Below are positions 37,190 through 46,580 of a stretch of DNA of 64,000 nucleotides, piece by piece. Each line of letters opens with the position of its first letter. Positions within the stretch are counted from its first letter, which is position 1. Under the pieces are notes generated by a model, which ran no database searches, was not told the origin of the DNA, and saw nothing but the letters and a program-made list of their open reading frames with translations. Source of the DNA: Vibrio sp. (GTDB lineage: Bacteria; Pseudomonadota; Gammaproteobacteria; Enterobacterales; Vibrionaceae); assembly GCA_028131545.1 (NCBI GenBank), contig JAOICL010000005.1, positions 50,771-114,770 of the forward strand, given 5' to 3'. Both the position numbers and the translations under genes were made by a program.

Positions 37190-37224
37190 AAAGAGCAGCG
37201 CCATACGATGACGCTGCTCTTTTT
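37190..37224. terminator. bidirectional terminator
   Basis: An 11-bp stem AAAGAGCAGCG / CGCTGCTCTTT with T- and A-runs at the two ends, between the 34-residue gene and the convergent 126-residue gene. Confidence 0.85.
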
Positions 37225-37252
37225 CATATACGAGTTTTATTTATCAATACGG

Positions 37253-37633
37253 CTAGATAGCATTTGACGCTATGTTGTATTGAGAAGGGAAATCATTGAT
37301 GAAGTAATCAAAAACATCACCATCATTACTATGAATATGAGTTTCTAAAAAGTCTAAAAATTCAACCTGATTCGAAGGGCTATTTCCAAACTTCTCATAT
37401 TGTGATTGAGCTTCCTTTATCATATTCGCCAGCTTAATGTCCATTTCGGTGAACTGTGTGTTGTTGCTGCTGAGTATTTCTTGGCTTGCTAGAATCAAGC
37501 TTGCTTCATAGTTAGTGAAGTACTTACGCACGGTATGTCTATGGTATAGTTGTCCAGCCTTATTGCTCAGTTGTGTTAGTAGAGTCAATGGGAATGTTAG
37601 AACAAGACCGATAAATGATAGAACCTTAACCAT
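37253..37633 (-). CDS. uncharacterised protein with N-terminal membrane/signal segment
   Basis: 126 residues. Residues 1-22 (MVKVLSFIGLVLTFPLTLLT) form a signal peptide or membrane anchor; no lipobox. The remainder is hydrophilic and helical with an acidic C-terminal half. The start is supported by AAAGGA upstream. No domain recognised, and no functional neighbour. Confidence 0.55.
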   Translation of the reverse strand: MVKVLSFIGLVLTFPLTLLTQLSNKAGQLYHRHTVRKYFTNYEASLILASQEILSSNNTQFTEMDIKLANMIKEAQSQYEKFGNSPSNQVEFLDFLETHIHSNDGDVFDYFINDFPSQYNIASNAI

Positions 37634-38026
37634 GATATTTTCCTTTATATAAGCTCACTACCATTATTCCTAAGCTGTTTTAAATGCTTATATAGATAAT
37701 AAGCTTAATTGGTAGCTAATGTTTTTGTCGTCAATATTGTGTTCGATGAATGTCATCGTTTTGTTAGGGATAATATATATATTCTTGAGATAAATTTGAA
37801 ATAAAACAATGTGATTTATTCTAAAACGTGGCTTTGTGGAGGTAATTTTAGATTTTATGTTTTTTTAAGTATCTGATATTGAATTGTTTTTTGTGGTTAC
37901 TTCGTCGTATTATAGAATGTGCTAAATGATGGATATTATGCTTGTAAGAGGAGGGTATAAAGTGGGGCGAGTAAATTACAATAGAAAGATTGGCTGTGGT
38001 TGATCGATAAGCATTGAGTTCAGGCG
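37634..38026. other. AT-rich non-coding stretch of about 390 bases
   Basis: I find no credible gene on either strand. The only structure is a short stem GCTTAT/ATAAGC at 37686-37704. It should hold the promoter of the 126-residue gene at its left end. Confidence 0.5.
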
Positions 38027-38054
38027 AAAAAAAGGAGCAAACGAGTGCTCCTTT
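38027..38054 (-). terminator. terminator for the M20 carboxypeptidase gene
   Basis: On the minus strand an 8-bp stem AAAGGAGC / GCTCCTTT is followed by a run of T residues; it lies 22 bases past the stop codon. Confidence 0.8.
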
Positions 38055-38076
38055 ATACGATTAAAATAAAAACTGA

Positions 38077-39177
38077 TTAGTTTTGGAAGTGATCCAGAAT
38101 TTTGGTTGTTTCTTCAATACGACGAACAAAACTACTGATTTTCGCTCTTTCATGGATAGTATGGTCACCATCACCAAATGGACCGAAGCCATCCAATGTT
38201 GTTACACCTTCACCAGCCATGACATTCGCATCACTCACACCGCCACGTTGCTCGGTCGGTAATGCATAACCAAGAATACCTTTGAAGGTGTCAAGAAGCA
38301 CTTCTTGAGCTTGGCTTGGCATCATAACGTGACGTTGTAAACCACCAGATAGTTCAATCGTTACGTCTGTAACCCATTCTTTGTTCGCCATGGCTTCAAT
38401 AGAAGAAAGAACGCGTTCTTTTTCAGTCGTATCTTTGAAACGAGCTTCAACCATTAATTGGGCATGAGGAGAAATAGTGTTAGCACCAATACCACCTTCT
38501 ATTTTACCGACGTTAACCGTGGTGCCTTTATCTAGGTCTGTTAATTCTGTTAGTGCAAGTAATAGTCTAGCGGCGGCTAAATTTGCATTACGACCCAGTA
38601 AATAGCTGTTACCTGCGTGTGCAGCGCGGCCTTTTAAATCAAAGGTATACGTTGCGACACCTTTACGACCTGTTACCACTTCATGGTTTTCACCTGCGGC
38701 TTCAAAATCTAAGCAAACATCGTATTGAGAAGCCAAACTTGCGGTTAAATGCTTACTGTCATCACTGCCTGTTTCTTCATCACTAACAAGAAGTACATCA
38801 ATGTTATGTACTTTGCTATATTTCTTATGGATAGCACGAAGCGCTTCTAAAGCAACAAAGTTGCCTCCCTTCATATCACACGTTCCAGGACCATAGATCC
38901 ACTCTTCATCCTGTGAAAAGCCTTCAAACTTACCTGGAGGGAATACGGTATCGATATGACCCAATAATAATACTCGAGGTGACTCTGCGTGATACTCAGT
39001 TGTAAAGTGAAGGTGGTCACCAATTGACTCACGCTCATGGCGGGTCAACGTAAAACCTAACTCTTCAAACCACGGAATCATGGTATTACCTACAGTATCT
39101 ACGCCTGCTTTGTTTTTACTCCAAGAGTTAATTTCGATCACTTTTTTAAGATCGCTGAAGTCTAGTTTGTCGTGCAT
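38077..39177 (-). CDS. M20 metallo-carboxypeptidase, CPG2-like
   Basis: 366 residues, cytoplasmic (no signal peptide). Di-zinc site residues of the M20 family are visible: LLGHIDTVFP (His ~74, Asp ~76), GPGTCDMKGG (Asp ~107), LLVSDEETGSD (catalytic Glu pair ~139-140), and a late His in GDHTIHERA. A lid domain (~180-290) interrupts the catalytic domain. It resembles Pseudomonas glutamate carboxypeptidase CPG2, which removes C-terminal glutamate. It is divergent from two ATP-grasp ligase genes, suggesting that it trims or recycles their product (inference). Confidence 0.85.
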   Translation of the reverse strand: MHDKLDFSDLKKVIEINSWSKNKAGVDTVGNTMIPWFEELGFTLTRHERESIGDHLHFTTEYHAESPRVLLLGHIDTVFPPGKFEGFSQDEEWIYGPGTCDMKGGNFVALEALRAIHKKYSKVHNIDVLLVSDEETGSDDSKHLTASLASQYDVCLDFEAAGENHEVVTGRKGVATYTFDLKGRAAHAGNSYLLGRNANLAAARLLLALTELTDLDKGTTVNVGKIEGGIGANTISPHAQLMVEARFKDTTEKERVLSSIEAMANKEWVTDVTIELSGGLQRHVMMPSQAQEVLLDTFKGILGYALPTEQRGGVSDANVMAGEGVTTLDGFGPFGDGDHTIHERAKISSFVRRIEETTKILDHFQN

Positions 39178-39343
39178 TATTTAATAATCCTTTGAGCCAC
39201 GAAAAAAATAAAAATTATTACAATTTTATTGTTTACCTTGGTCGCAATTGTAATTAATATGCACGTCACAATACAAAGGTTTTTTGTGACTTTTATCAAT
39301 TTTTTATTACAAGATGTAACAAGGCTCAGGGGAAGTGAAGGAA

Positions 39344-40279
39344 ATGGATAGACAAGTAGGTCTATGGATGTACCAAAATGGAGGCGGTACAGAGATTGAA
39401 TCTCAAATAATTCAAAAGCTTAATGGAAAAGGCATCGGTGCTGTTAAGGATATCAATCTAGCAAACGCAATTGCCAATAATGGAAAGATTATTTGTAACG
39501 ACGTTGCTGTTGATGAACTGGATTTATTCTTTACCTACAATGCTGGTCAGCAGACACCATTTCAAGTGTATATGTATGAGACAGTCAGTAGCTTAATCCC
39601 TACAGTAAATAACTATAATGCCTTCCGTTTGACAGAAGATAAATTCAAAACCGCTGATCGTTTGTCGCGTGCAGGGATCACTTGTTCAGATCACCTACTT
39701 GTCAATCGTAATAACATTGAAGAATTAAAAAAATCTCTTGCAGATTGGAACTTCAATGCAATTTATAAGCCAGTTGATGGTTGGGGTGGTTCAGGTTTAG
39801 TGAAACTAGAAAGTGAACGCGATCTTGATTTATTACTTCCATATTTTGAATCTCAGTCTACACCTGAATTCTACGTTGAACGTATGATAAAAAATGACTT
39901 CACAGATTACCGTGTCGATATCGTTGATGGTCAATACATTGCGTGTTACGGCCGCGCAGCAAAAGCGGGTGAATGGCGTACTAATGTTTCAAGTGGTGGT
40001 CATGTGATCCCTCGTGAACCGACTCCTGAAATTGTTGACTTAGCGCTACGTGCTGCTAAAGCAACGGGTCTTGAAATTGCTGGTGTTGATATTATTTACG
40101 ATGTTGAATTTGATCGTTATGTCGTTATTGAAGTGAACGGGATCCCTGCATTTGCAACCCCTGACCAAGAAAAAATTGGCCTGAACTTCAATAGCAAGAA
40201 GATTGACGCGATTGTTAATCTAATAGAAAGAACCGTATATAGCACGACAGTAAGCAACAAGGAATTAGCAAGTGTCTAA
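39344..40279 (+). CDS. RimK-like ATP-grasp ligase, complete active site
   Basis: 311 residues from ATG 39344; a GTG at 39335 is the alternative. ATP-grasp features: KPVDGWGGSGLVK (glycine-rich nucleotide loop, ~145), YVERMIKNDFTDYRVDIVDG, GEWRTNVSSGG, and the Mg-binding VVIEVNGIPAF (~265). This is the pattern of RimK/LysX-type enzymes, which activate a carboxylate as acyl-phosphate and add an amine, making peptide or peptide-like bonds. The last codons overlap the next ligase gene by 8 bases. Substrates unknown. Confidence 0.82.
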   Translation: MDRQVGLWMYQNGGGTEIESQIIQKLNGKGIGAVKDINLANAIANNGKIICNDVAVDELDLFFTYNAGQQTPFQVYMYETVSSLIPTVNNYNAFRLTEDKFKTADRLSRAGITCSDHLLVNRNNIEELKKSLADWNFNAIYKPVDGWGGSGLVKLESERDLDLLLPYFESQSTPEFYVERMIKNDFTDYRVDIVDGQYIACYGRAAKAGEWRTNVSSGGHVIPREPTPEIVDLALRAAKATGLEIAGVDIIYDVEFDRYVVIEVNGIPAFATPDQEKIGLNFNSKKIDAIVNLIERTVYSTTVSNKELASV

Positions 40280-41852
40280 TAGCATGACAAACAATAATAA
40301 TAATACTCCAAAACGCCCAAAACTGGGTCTTCTTTACATGGATCACGTTTTACGTTTCTTCGACCGTACAAACTTCCGCGGTTGGCCTGATAAGATTGAA
40401 ATTGCAACTTATCACTGGGGCAATGATAAAGATCGTTTTATCCAAGAAGTAAAAAATAAAGGTATTGATGTATTAATCGGTAATGTTCCTGCGACGGCTT
40501 ACGAAACATTCCGTGAAATCGCACGTGAATTACCAAACGTACAATTTGTACCGTCTTTAGACACTCAATACAGCAATAAATCGAAAGAAAACGTAACTCG
40601 CTTTTGTGAAAAGTACGATCTTTCGATTCCTAAAACGTACATCCATTATGATGTAGATGAAGGACGTGAATTCTTAGAAAGTACGACTTACCCTAAGATT
40701 GTTAAGCGCTCTTACGGTCCATCTAACTACGGTGGTTTCTTCGTTCATAAAGTAGACAACGAAGCTGAAGCAAAAGCATTGTTTGAAGAAAAGCAATATT
40801 TCCCAATTTATATGCAAGATTTCGTTCCTATGATGGGCGATATTCGTGTCATGCTAATTGGTCATAAGCCTGTATGTGCATTCTGGCGTCGTGCTCCTGA
40901 AGGTGAATGGTTAACTAACACCTCTCAAGGTGGCAGCATGGATTACCAAGATGTACCGGCTGAAGCGCTAGAGCTTGCTATTGCATCTTCTAAAGCGGCG
41001 AACGCGGAATACTGGGCTGCTGATATTGCCGTTAGTTATGATGATGAATACAGCATCCTAGAGTGTGCGACTGCTTTTGCTGCTTTCCCATACATTCGTG
41101 ATTGGATCGGTCAATACTTAATGTGGGAATTTGCTCCAGAGCAGTTCAGAAAGCCACACTTTGCTGATCGTAACTGGGAAGAACTGGGTAAAATTGATTC
41201 TTCTTTACTTCGTACCATGCGTTACATTCAATTCGGTAAGCCATGTGACTCGACTGATACAGGTGAGTTAGCTATGACGGATGAAGATTTTGCTTTATAC
41301 CACACGAAAACGCGTAACGCTGAAGAGTGGCCAAGTGAAGTTTGGAACTTCCAAGATAACGTTCGTAAGCAAAGATTTGAAGGTGAAGTGTCAGTAGTAT
41401 CTTCTTCATCTGAAGCAGATACAGCCGACTCAGAAGCGTATGTTTACGTTGTTCAAGACCCAACGGCTATTTACGAAGTTGAGTTAGCGTTAGGTGATGA
41501 AGACAGTACAAGTCCTCAAATTCAGCAACTGGTAACCGATGCAATTACTAAAGCAACTGAAACATTATCTGAAAATGACGATTTGATCGTAGTTGAAGGT
41601 GAAAATGACCTTGAAACTCCGGCAGAAACGTTAACACTAACAGAAGAAGAGCTTTTTAACTTTCTGATTTCTGTTAATGGTATCGGTCCAAACCAAGCGG
41701 CATTGATTATGCAAAAGCTAGGTGTTGATGGAGCGAACTTTGCTTTAGATGAAGAACCTGAAATGTTATTAACTGTGAAAGGTCTTAAGATCAAGAAGCA
41801 GAAAAATATCATGAAGGCTTGGAAACAAGCAAAGGAAACGGAACTAGCATAA
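40272..41852 (+). CDS. ATP-grasp protein with C-terminal helix-hairpin-helix
   Basis: 526 residues from GTG 40272, with AAGGA eight bases upstream; an ATG four codons on lacks a ribosome site. Residues ~15-290 are ATP-grasp: IVKRSYGPSNYGGFFV, MQDFVPMMGDIRVML, GEWLTNTSQGGS. The metal motif reads SILECATAFAAF, so the Asn two residues after the Glu is replaced (ECA for EVN), unlike its neighbour. A Ser/Glu-rich linker (~370-455) leads to a helix-hairpin-helix-like end (SVNGIGPNQAALIMQKLGVD, ~470-520). It is translationally coupled to the first ligase gene. Confidence 0.78.
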   Translation: MSNSMTNNNNNTPKRPKLGLLYMDHVLRFFDRTNFRGWPDKIEIATYHWGNDKDRFIQEVKNKGIDVLIGNVPATAYETFREIARELPNVQFVPSLDTQYSNKSKENVTRFCEKYDLSIPKTYIHYDVDEGREFLESTTYPKIVKRSYGPSNYGGFFVHKVDNEAEAKALFEEKQYFPIYMQDFVPMMGDIRVMLIGHKPVCAFWRRAPEGEWLTNTSQGGSMDYQDVPAEALELAIASSKAANAEYWAADIAVSYDDEYSILECATAFAAFPYIRDWIGQYLMWEFAPEQFRKPHFADRNWEELGKIDSSLLRTMRYIQFGKPCDSTDTGELAMTDEDFALYHTKTRNAEEWPSEVWNFQDNVRKQRFEGEVSVVSSSSEADTADSEAYVYVVQDPTAIYEVELALGDEDSTSPQIQQLVTDAITKATETLSENDDLIVVEGENDLETPAETLTLTEEELFNFLISVNGIGPNQAALIMQKLGVDGANFALDEEPEMLLTVKGLKIKKQKNIMKAWKQAKETELA

Positions 41853-41876
41853 ACTAGTCGTTTAATCCAATAATAG

Positions 41877-41904
41877 AAAGCCACCGTTAAAGCGGTGGCT
41901 TTTG
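41877..41904 (+). terminator. terminator after the ATP-grasp pair
   Basis: A 10-bp stem AAAGCCACCG / CGGTGGCTTT followed by TTTTGTGTTTT. It separates the ligase pair from the M14 gene, so the latter may have its own promoter or rely on read-through. Confidence 0.8.
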
Positions 41905-42038
41905 TGTTTTAAAGTCAATATAAGAAACAGGTTGCTCTGAGCCTAGTTTTAAAGAATCAATCAGAAAATAGATAAGCCGTTGCTTGTTATACATTACATG
42001 GAAAGCTTGGTTAAATAACCAATGAGGTAAGCAGTACT

Positions 42039-44687
42039 ATGAAAAGACAATATATCTCTTATCAAGAGATGATGGACTTTCTAACTGAAACAATGGAAGC
42101 ACATCCTAATTTAGTTCGGTTAGAAAATATCGGTGAAACGCATGAAGGTCGCCCAATCATGGCCGTCAAGTTATCACAGGACGTTGAATACGCCGATATG
42201 AAGCCAGCAATGTTATTCACAGGTACCATTCATGCTCGTGAATGGATTGGTATTGAGCTAGCAGTAAATTTCATCCGCTATGCGGTAGAGAACTTTGAAA
42301 CTGACCCGAAAGTGCGTCAAGCGTTAACTCGTAACACCTTGTATATGGTGCCATGTTTAAACCCAGATGGTTTCGAATATTCAAGAGAGCATTTCTCTTT
42401 CTGGCGTAAAAACCGTCGTGATAATGGTGATGGTACATTTGGTGTTGATTTAAACCGTAACTTTGGCATTAATTTTAGAAAAGGCGGCTCACCAGGCTCT
42501 AATGTTTATGGTGGCCCATCTGCATTTTCTGAGCCAGAAACTCAAGCGATGAAACGCTTCGTAGAAAAGCACAATAACATTACCGTAGCATTGGATTACC
42601 ATTCTCAAGGTAACGTATTCTTCCCAGCTCATAAGTTTAATCATGAAGCGGAAGTGGAAGGGACCGATCTCAATGTGATGTGTGCCAACATGGCGCATGA
42701 GATTTACAAGGTAACGAAAAGACAATACGGTATTCACCGTGGTAAGCCACCGGCTAACTTAATTCACGGTAGTGGCCGTGAGTGGTATTATGATCGTGGT
42801 ATTATGGCAACGGTTGTAGAAGTGGGTAGCCGTAATATTCCTGATTATCTTGTCAATATGCAGCAGAGTGTGGATGAAAATATCCCAGCGGTCTTGTATG
42901 CATTAAGCAGTGCAATTAATTACTCAAAAATTGCTCCTAAGCGACCTAAAAACTTCAACCTAGCTGAAGTCAGTGCTCATCAAGTTCATTTACAATGGGA
43001 AGCAGAAGAGCAGGGTGAAGGGCATTATTTTGAAGTGTACCGAAGCGAAAAACCAAAGAACCCATGTAACCAAGAAAACTTAGTCGCGACGACCACACGA
43101 ACTGAATTCATAGATAAACAGCTACAGTCGGGTACACGTTACTACTACACGTTGCGTCAAGTGGATAAACTCCAAAATATTCGCTCACCGTTTGCTCCTG
43201 AATTAAAAGTTAAAACGGCACTAGACACTGACGAATACAGCTACACGCTTTTCCCTCAAGCGAAGAAGATCGGTTATGTGGGTGAGAAATACCAAGATAA
43301 GAACGACGATCATTTCGGTTATAACTCTTTATTTATCGGTGTAAACCAAACGAAGGGTGTGTGTTATGGTGTTATCGACTTCGATATGTTCCGCATCCCT
43401 AAAGATGCCATCGTAAAAAAGGCGTCTTTCTCTTTATATCCAATGAACCGAGTGGGCGCTAAAGTCGAAAACTTTGGTGAATGGTCTGTTTCTCTTATTG
43501 ATCCATCTGAAGTGTCGGATTTAAGTAACTTTGAACAAATTGCTAATGCAGAGCCTGTACAAACGTTAGGTGATGCCATCGATTCTGACCAAATTACACA
43601 GGGTATTTGGAAAGAGTGGTCTTTCAGTGATGTTGAAAAGAAAATTCTTCAGAAGCAATTGGAAGGCGGTCGTCTACTGATGCGCATTCAAGGCCCTGAA
43701 GAGTTGCCAGTCAACAGTGACTCTCAGATGATGCAGTTTGATATTGGTTATGGCAAATTTGGTGGTGGTATTCATTACCGTCCTCATTTAGAGCTTATTT
43801 ACACACGTCAACCACATCAAGTGAGCGTTGCCGCTGCTGAAGTGACCACGATTCGTAAACACGAGTGCCAATCACAGCAGTTAACGGGGGGGTTTGACAC
43901 ACACGGTAACGCGATCTATGGTTCTATGGGTTTTGATTTAAACTGCTTGAACCAACCTAACGATATTGTCATCACTCAAGCTTACTTATCGGTCGAGTCA
44001 AAATCAGTTAATGTCTCGGGTAAACCTGTTCGCTTTACCGCAGAAGTGGTTGAGCAAGGCTCTGAATCTGTATTTTGTGGTAAGCAAAATGAATTCCTGG
44101 GTTTTGAAGTATCAAGTACTGATATGAGACAGGGTAACAACCAAGTTTTCATGTTTGACCATACTGCTCGTCAATCTTTAGAAACACTATGTGAACGCGG
44201 TTCAACATTGTCTATTCTACTTCGCCCTAACTCGGAAGGAGTTCAGAAGAACAGTCGCGTGGATTGGTGTACTCATGAAGATAACTCACCGCCGAAGTTG
44301 GTTATTGAATACATTGACCGTCGTAAGTCACCTCTAGCAACTCCAGCGAATTTAGAGGCAACATTAGAAAATGGTAATGTTAAATTAACTTGGGATAAGG
44401 AAGAGCATGAGGATGCCGTTGGTTGTTACGTTGTTCGTAATAGCTTCCATCCACCACGTAATCCATTTGATGGTGTGAAAATCTATGCTGGGCCAGACGG
44501 TTATACTTTTGATAAGTTTGGTAATCCAAATGTACCTAAGTATTACTCAGTATTTAGCTATGATAATGTACCTAACTACTCTCAACCAGCATCGATCATG
44601 TTCACTTCAAAAGAAGTGGTTAATATCGAATGGGGAGATTTTGAAGCACAAGATGAAGTCGAAATGAGATACCGTAACGGTGATTAA
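42039..44687 (+). CDS. M14 zinc carboxypeptidase with FN3 and DNRLRE-like modules
   Basis: 882 residues. The M14 domain (1-~300) keeps zinc ligands H65 and E68 (GTIHAREWIG), a third His in ALDYHSQGN (~188), the arginines of FGVDLNRNFG, and the catalytic Glu in VVEVGSRN (~260). Then an FN3 domain (~305-395), two DNRLRE-like beta modules (~400-590 and ~600-760, each with a FDM/FDL core strand), and a final FN3-like domain (~775-870). There is no signal peptide, although such modules are usually extracellular. It removes C-terminal residues; substrate unknown. Preceded by GAGGTAAG before the ATG. Confidence 0.85.
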   Translation: MKRQYISYQEMMDFLTETMEAHPNLVRLENIGETHEGRPIMAVKLSQDVEYADMKPAMLFTGTIHAREWIGIELAVNFIRYAVENFETDPKVRQALTRNTLYMVPCLNPDGFEYSREHFSFWRKNRRDNGDGTFGVDLNRNFGINFRKGGSPGSNVYGGPSAFSEPETQAMKRFVEKHNNITVALDYHSQGNVFFPAHKFNHEAEVEGTDLNVMCANMAHEIYKVTKRQYGIHRGKPPANLIHGSGREWYYDRGIMATVVEVGSRNIPDYLVNMQQSVDENIPAVLYALSSAINYSKIAPKRPKNFNLAEVSAHQVHLQWEAEEQGEGHYFEVYRSEKPKNPCNQENLVATTTRTEFIDKQLQSGTRYYYTLRQVDKLQNIRSPFAPELKVKTALDTDEYSYTLFPQAKKIGYVGEKYQDKNDDHFGYNSLFIGVNQTKGVCYGVIDFDMFRIPKDAIVKKASFSLYPMNRVGAKVENFGEWSVSLIDPSEVSDLSNFEQIANAEPVQTLGDAIDSDQITQGIWKEWSFSDVEKKILQKQLEGGRLLMRIQGPEELPVNSDSQMMQFDIGYGKFGGGIHYRPHLELIYTRQPHQVSVAAAEVTTIRKHECQSQQLTGGFDTHGNAIYGSMGFDLNCLNQPNDIVITQAYLSVESKSVNVSGKPVRFTAEVVEQGSESVFCGKQNEFLGFEVSSTDMRQGNNQVFMFDHTARQSLETLCERGSTLSILLRPNSEGVQKNSRVDWCTHEDNSPPKLVIEYIDRRKSPLATPANLEATLENGNVKLTWDKEEHEDAVGCYVVRNSFHPPRNPFDGVKIYAGPDGYTFDKFGNPNVPKYYSVFSYDNVPNYSQPASIMFTSKEVVNIEWGDFEAQDEVEMRYRNGD

Positions 44688-44700
44688 TTTGGATTAGAAT

Positions 44701-44729
44701 AAAAAAAGAGCTCCTTAGGAGCTCTTTTT
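44701..44729. terminator. bidirectional terminator between M14 and YeeZ-like genes
   Basis: Near-perfect palindrome AAAAAGAGCTCCT-TA-AGGAGCTCTTTTT, between convergent genes and touching the stop codon of the YeeZ-like gene. Confidence 0.88.
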
Positions 44730-45594
44730 AATGGCAATCTTTCAAAGTCTCTAAGGTATGCTGGTATGTGAATGTAAATCCTAATGATAGCAACTTAGAT
44801 ACAACGACTTTTTTATCTTCCAAAGCGACAATCTTAGGGAATTCCTCTGCCTCTTTCGTGTAATCTGTTAATGCCGCTTGATAAAATGCGACTTTTGATG
44901 TGGTCTCAGGGGTACTGACATTCACAATACCGCTGTTTTCGTGCGTTAACATGAATATGATCGCATTAATGGCATCTTCTTGGTGAAGCATATTTGCAGG
45001 AGCCAGTTGACTGACTTGTTTTAAATGTTTAACAAAACGACCTGGATGTCTATCAGGGCCAATAAGGCCGCTTAATCTAAGGATCGAATGAGATATCCCA
45101 CTGTTTTCCACCATTCGTTCAGCCGCACGTAAAATAGACACTTTTTCGTCAGTTTGGTTTGTTGAATCTGTGTCGGGATGATCCGTTTCAGTACATGAAC
45201 CCGTGAGAGAGCCGTATACTCCAGTTGTACTGGTCATGATGACTTTTTTAGCATGGCAGTGCTGACTAATACTCACCACATTTTCCCAATTACTAATATA
45301 GGTTTTAGGTTCGCCTTTTCTGAAACCAGGAGGGAAGGAGCCGATAACATAGTCATATTTCTGCTCAAGAGGGCTGATCATTTGAGCAGCATCTATGGTA
45401 TTTGATTGATACCCTTTGAATTGAGCCAGATCGAGTACGAATGCGTTCTTTTTTAACGGTTCAGGAAGGGAGCTTAATGCCTCGTTACTGCGCTTTGTTA
45501 CCGTTACATGATATCCATTTAGGAGTAACCGTTCCGCTAAGGGAGTACCTAACCAGCCCGCGCCAATAATTAATACTTTAGGTTGATATGTCAT
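44728..45594 (-). CDS. yeeZ: NAD(P)-dependent epimerase/dehydratase-like protein, YeeZ-type
   Basis: 288 residues from ATG 45594. An extended-SDR Rossmann start (VLIIGAGWLGTPLAERL) is followed by STTGVYG in place of the usual catalytic YxxxK region, as in YeeZ. The frame continues upstream only from a TTG without support. YeeZ-type proteins bind NAD(P); their reaction is not established. Upstream lies a cluster of DnaA-box-like sequences. Confidence 0.75.
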   Translation of the reverse strand: MTYQPKVLIIGAGWLGTPLAERLLLNGYHVTVTKRSNEALSSLPEPLKKNAFVLDLAQFKGYQSNTIDAAQMISPLEQKYDYVIGSFPPGFRKGEPKTYISNWENVVSISQHCHAKKVIMTSTTGVYGSLTGSCTETDHPDTDSTNQTDEKVSILRAAERMVENSGISHSILRLSGLIGPDRHPGRFVKHLKQVSQLAPANMLHQEDAINAIIFMLTHENSGIVNVSTPETTSKVAFYQAALTDYTKEAEEFPKIVALEDKKVVVSKLLSLGFTFTYQHTLETLKDCH

Positions 45595-45646
45595 TACGGT
45601 TATTTCATCCTTAATAAAGATAAACAAATCTTTGTTGTTAAGTGAT

Positions 45647-45781
45647 TTATCCCCAAAACCTGTGGATAAGTTGGTTTGTAACTTGGTGGTTATTATCTAA
45701 GTATTTGATAGTAATTGAAATAATTATTTTTTGACATCTTTTTGACAGCTGTCAATATTTTATTGAACTTTATTATCCACA
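45647..45781. promoter_or_regulatory. three DnaA-box-like 9-mers and a 14-bp palindrome
   Basis: TTATCCCCA at 45647-45655, TGTGGATAA (reverse of TTATCCACA) at 45661-45669 and TTATCCACA at 45773-45781. The latter two match the R1-type DnaA box exactly. Between them, at 45742-45755, is the perfect palindrome TTGACAGCTGTCAA. All lie in the gap between the YeeZ-like start and the end of sapF. Could be DnaA titration or regulation, or coincidence in AT-rich DNA. Confidence 0.45.
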
Positions 45782-45785
45782 ATAA

Positions 45786-46580
45786 TTATGTTTTATCATG
45801 GGAAATTGGGGTCGCGTTAAAGTGGCTATCAATAAGGCGTTGAGTTAACTTATGTTGAGGGTTATTGATCACATCTAATGTATAGCCTGACTCTACAATA
45901 TGACCATCATTCATGACGATAACCTTATCGGTTATATGTTTAATAATACCGATGTGCTGAGAAACATAAATAAAGGAAACCCCCATCTCTTCTTGCAGTT
46001 CTAAAAATAGGTTTAGAATTTGTGAACGCATGGCCATATCCAAACCATTGAGCGCTTCATCAGCGATGAGAATAGAAGGTTGAAGGATAAGAGCTCTTGC
46101 TAAACTAACACGTTGCTTTTGTCCTGCGGCCAACATTTGAGGATAAAAATAAGCGTGCTCTGGAAGTAGGCCTACTCGGATGAGTATTTGCTTTACTCGC
46201 TTCATTCTCGCAGAAGGAGACATCGCGGTATTCCACTTCAGAGGAGCTTCTAAAATCGCGCCAATTTGTAATCTGGGATTCAATGATGTATTAGGATCTT
46301 GAAAAATCATTCTGATGATTTTACTGCGATGATTGTAATCACCATACTGCAAAGCCTCTCCATTTATTAATATCTCTCCTGATGTCGGTTCTATTACACC
46401 GGCGAGCATACGGGCGAGAGTCGATTTTCCAGACCCATTTTGACCAATAAAAGCAATGGTTTCACCGGCTTCAATGCTAAAACTTGTTGGCTGAACGGCA
46501 ACATGAGTGTGCTTTTTAAACCAATCATTACGAGTAACAAACTCTTTATATAGATTATTAACTTCGAGTAACGCACTCAT
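45786..46580 (-). CDS. sapF: ABC transporter ATPase SapF
   Basis: 264 residues. Walker [10 protein letters not shown], a signature reading [15 protein letters not shown] (SapF-type variant of LSGGQ), and Walker [13 protein letters not shown], as in E. coli SapF. Together with SapD it energises the SapBC permease. It overlaps sapD by 4 bases (ATGA). The Sap system is linked to antimicrobial-peptide resistance in enterics and, for SapBCDF, to putrescine export in E. coli. Confidence 0.88.
   Translation of the reverse strand: MSALLEVNNLYKEFVTRNDWFKKHTHVAVQPTSFSIEAGETIAFIGQNGSGKSTLARMLAGVIEPTSGEILINGEALQYGDYNHRSKIIRMIFQDPNTSLNPRLQIGAILEAPLKWNTAMSPSARMKRVKQILIRVGLLPEHAYFYPQMLAAGQKQRVSLARALILQPSILIADEALNGLDMAMRSQILNLFLELQEEMGVSFIYVSQHIGIIKHITDKVIVMNDGHIVESGYTLDVINNPQHKLTQRLIDSHFNATPISHDKT

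Noticed and set aside
37923..38000. 25-codon frame beginning ATGATGGAT in the 37.6-38 kb gap
   Set aside because: No ribosome site, no terminator and no coherent composition.
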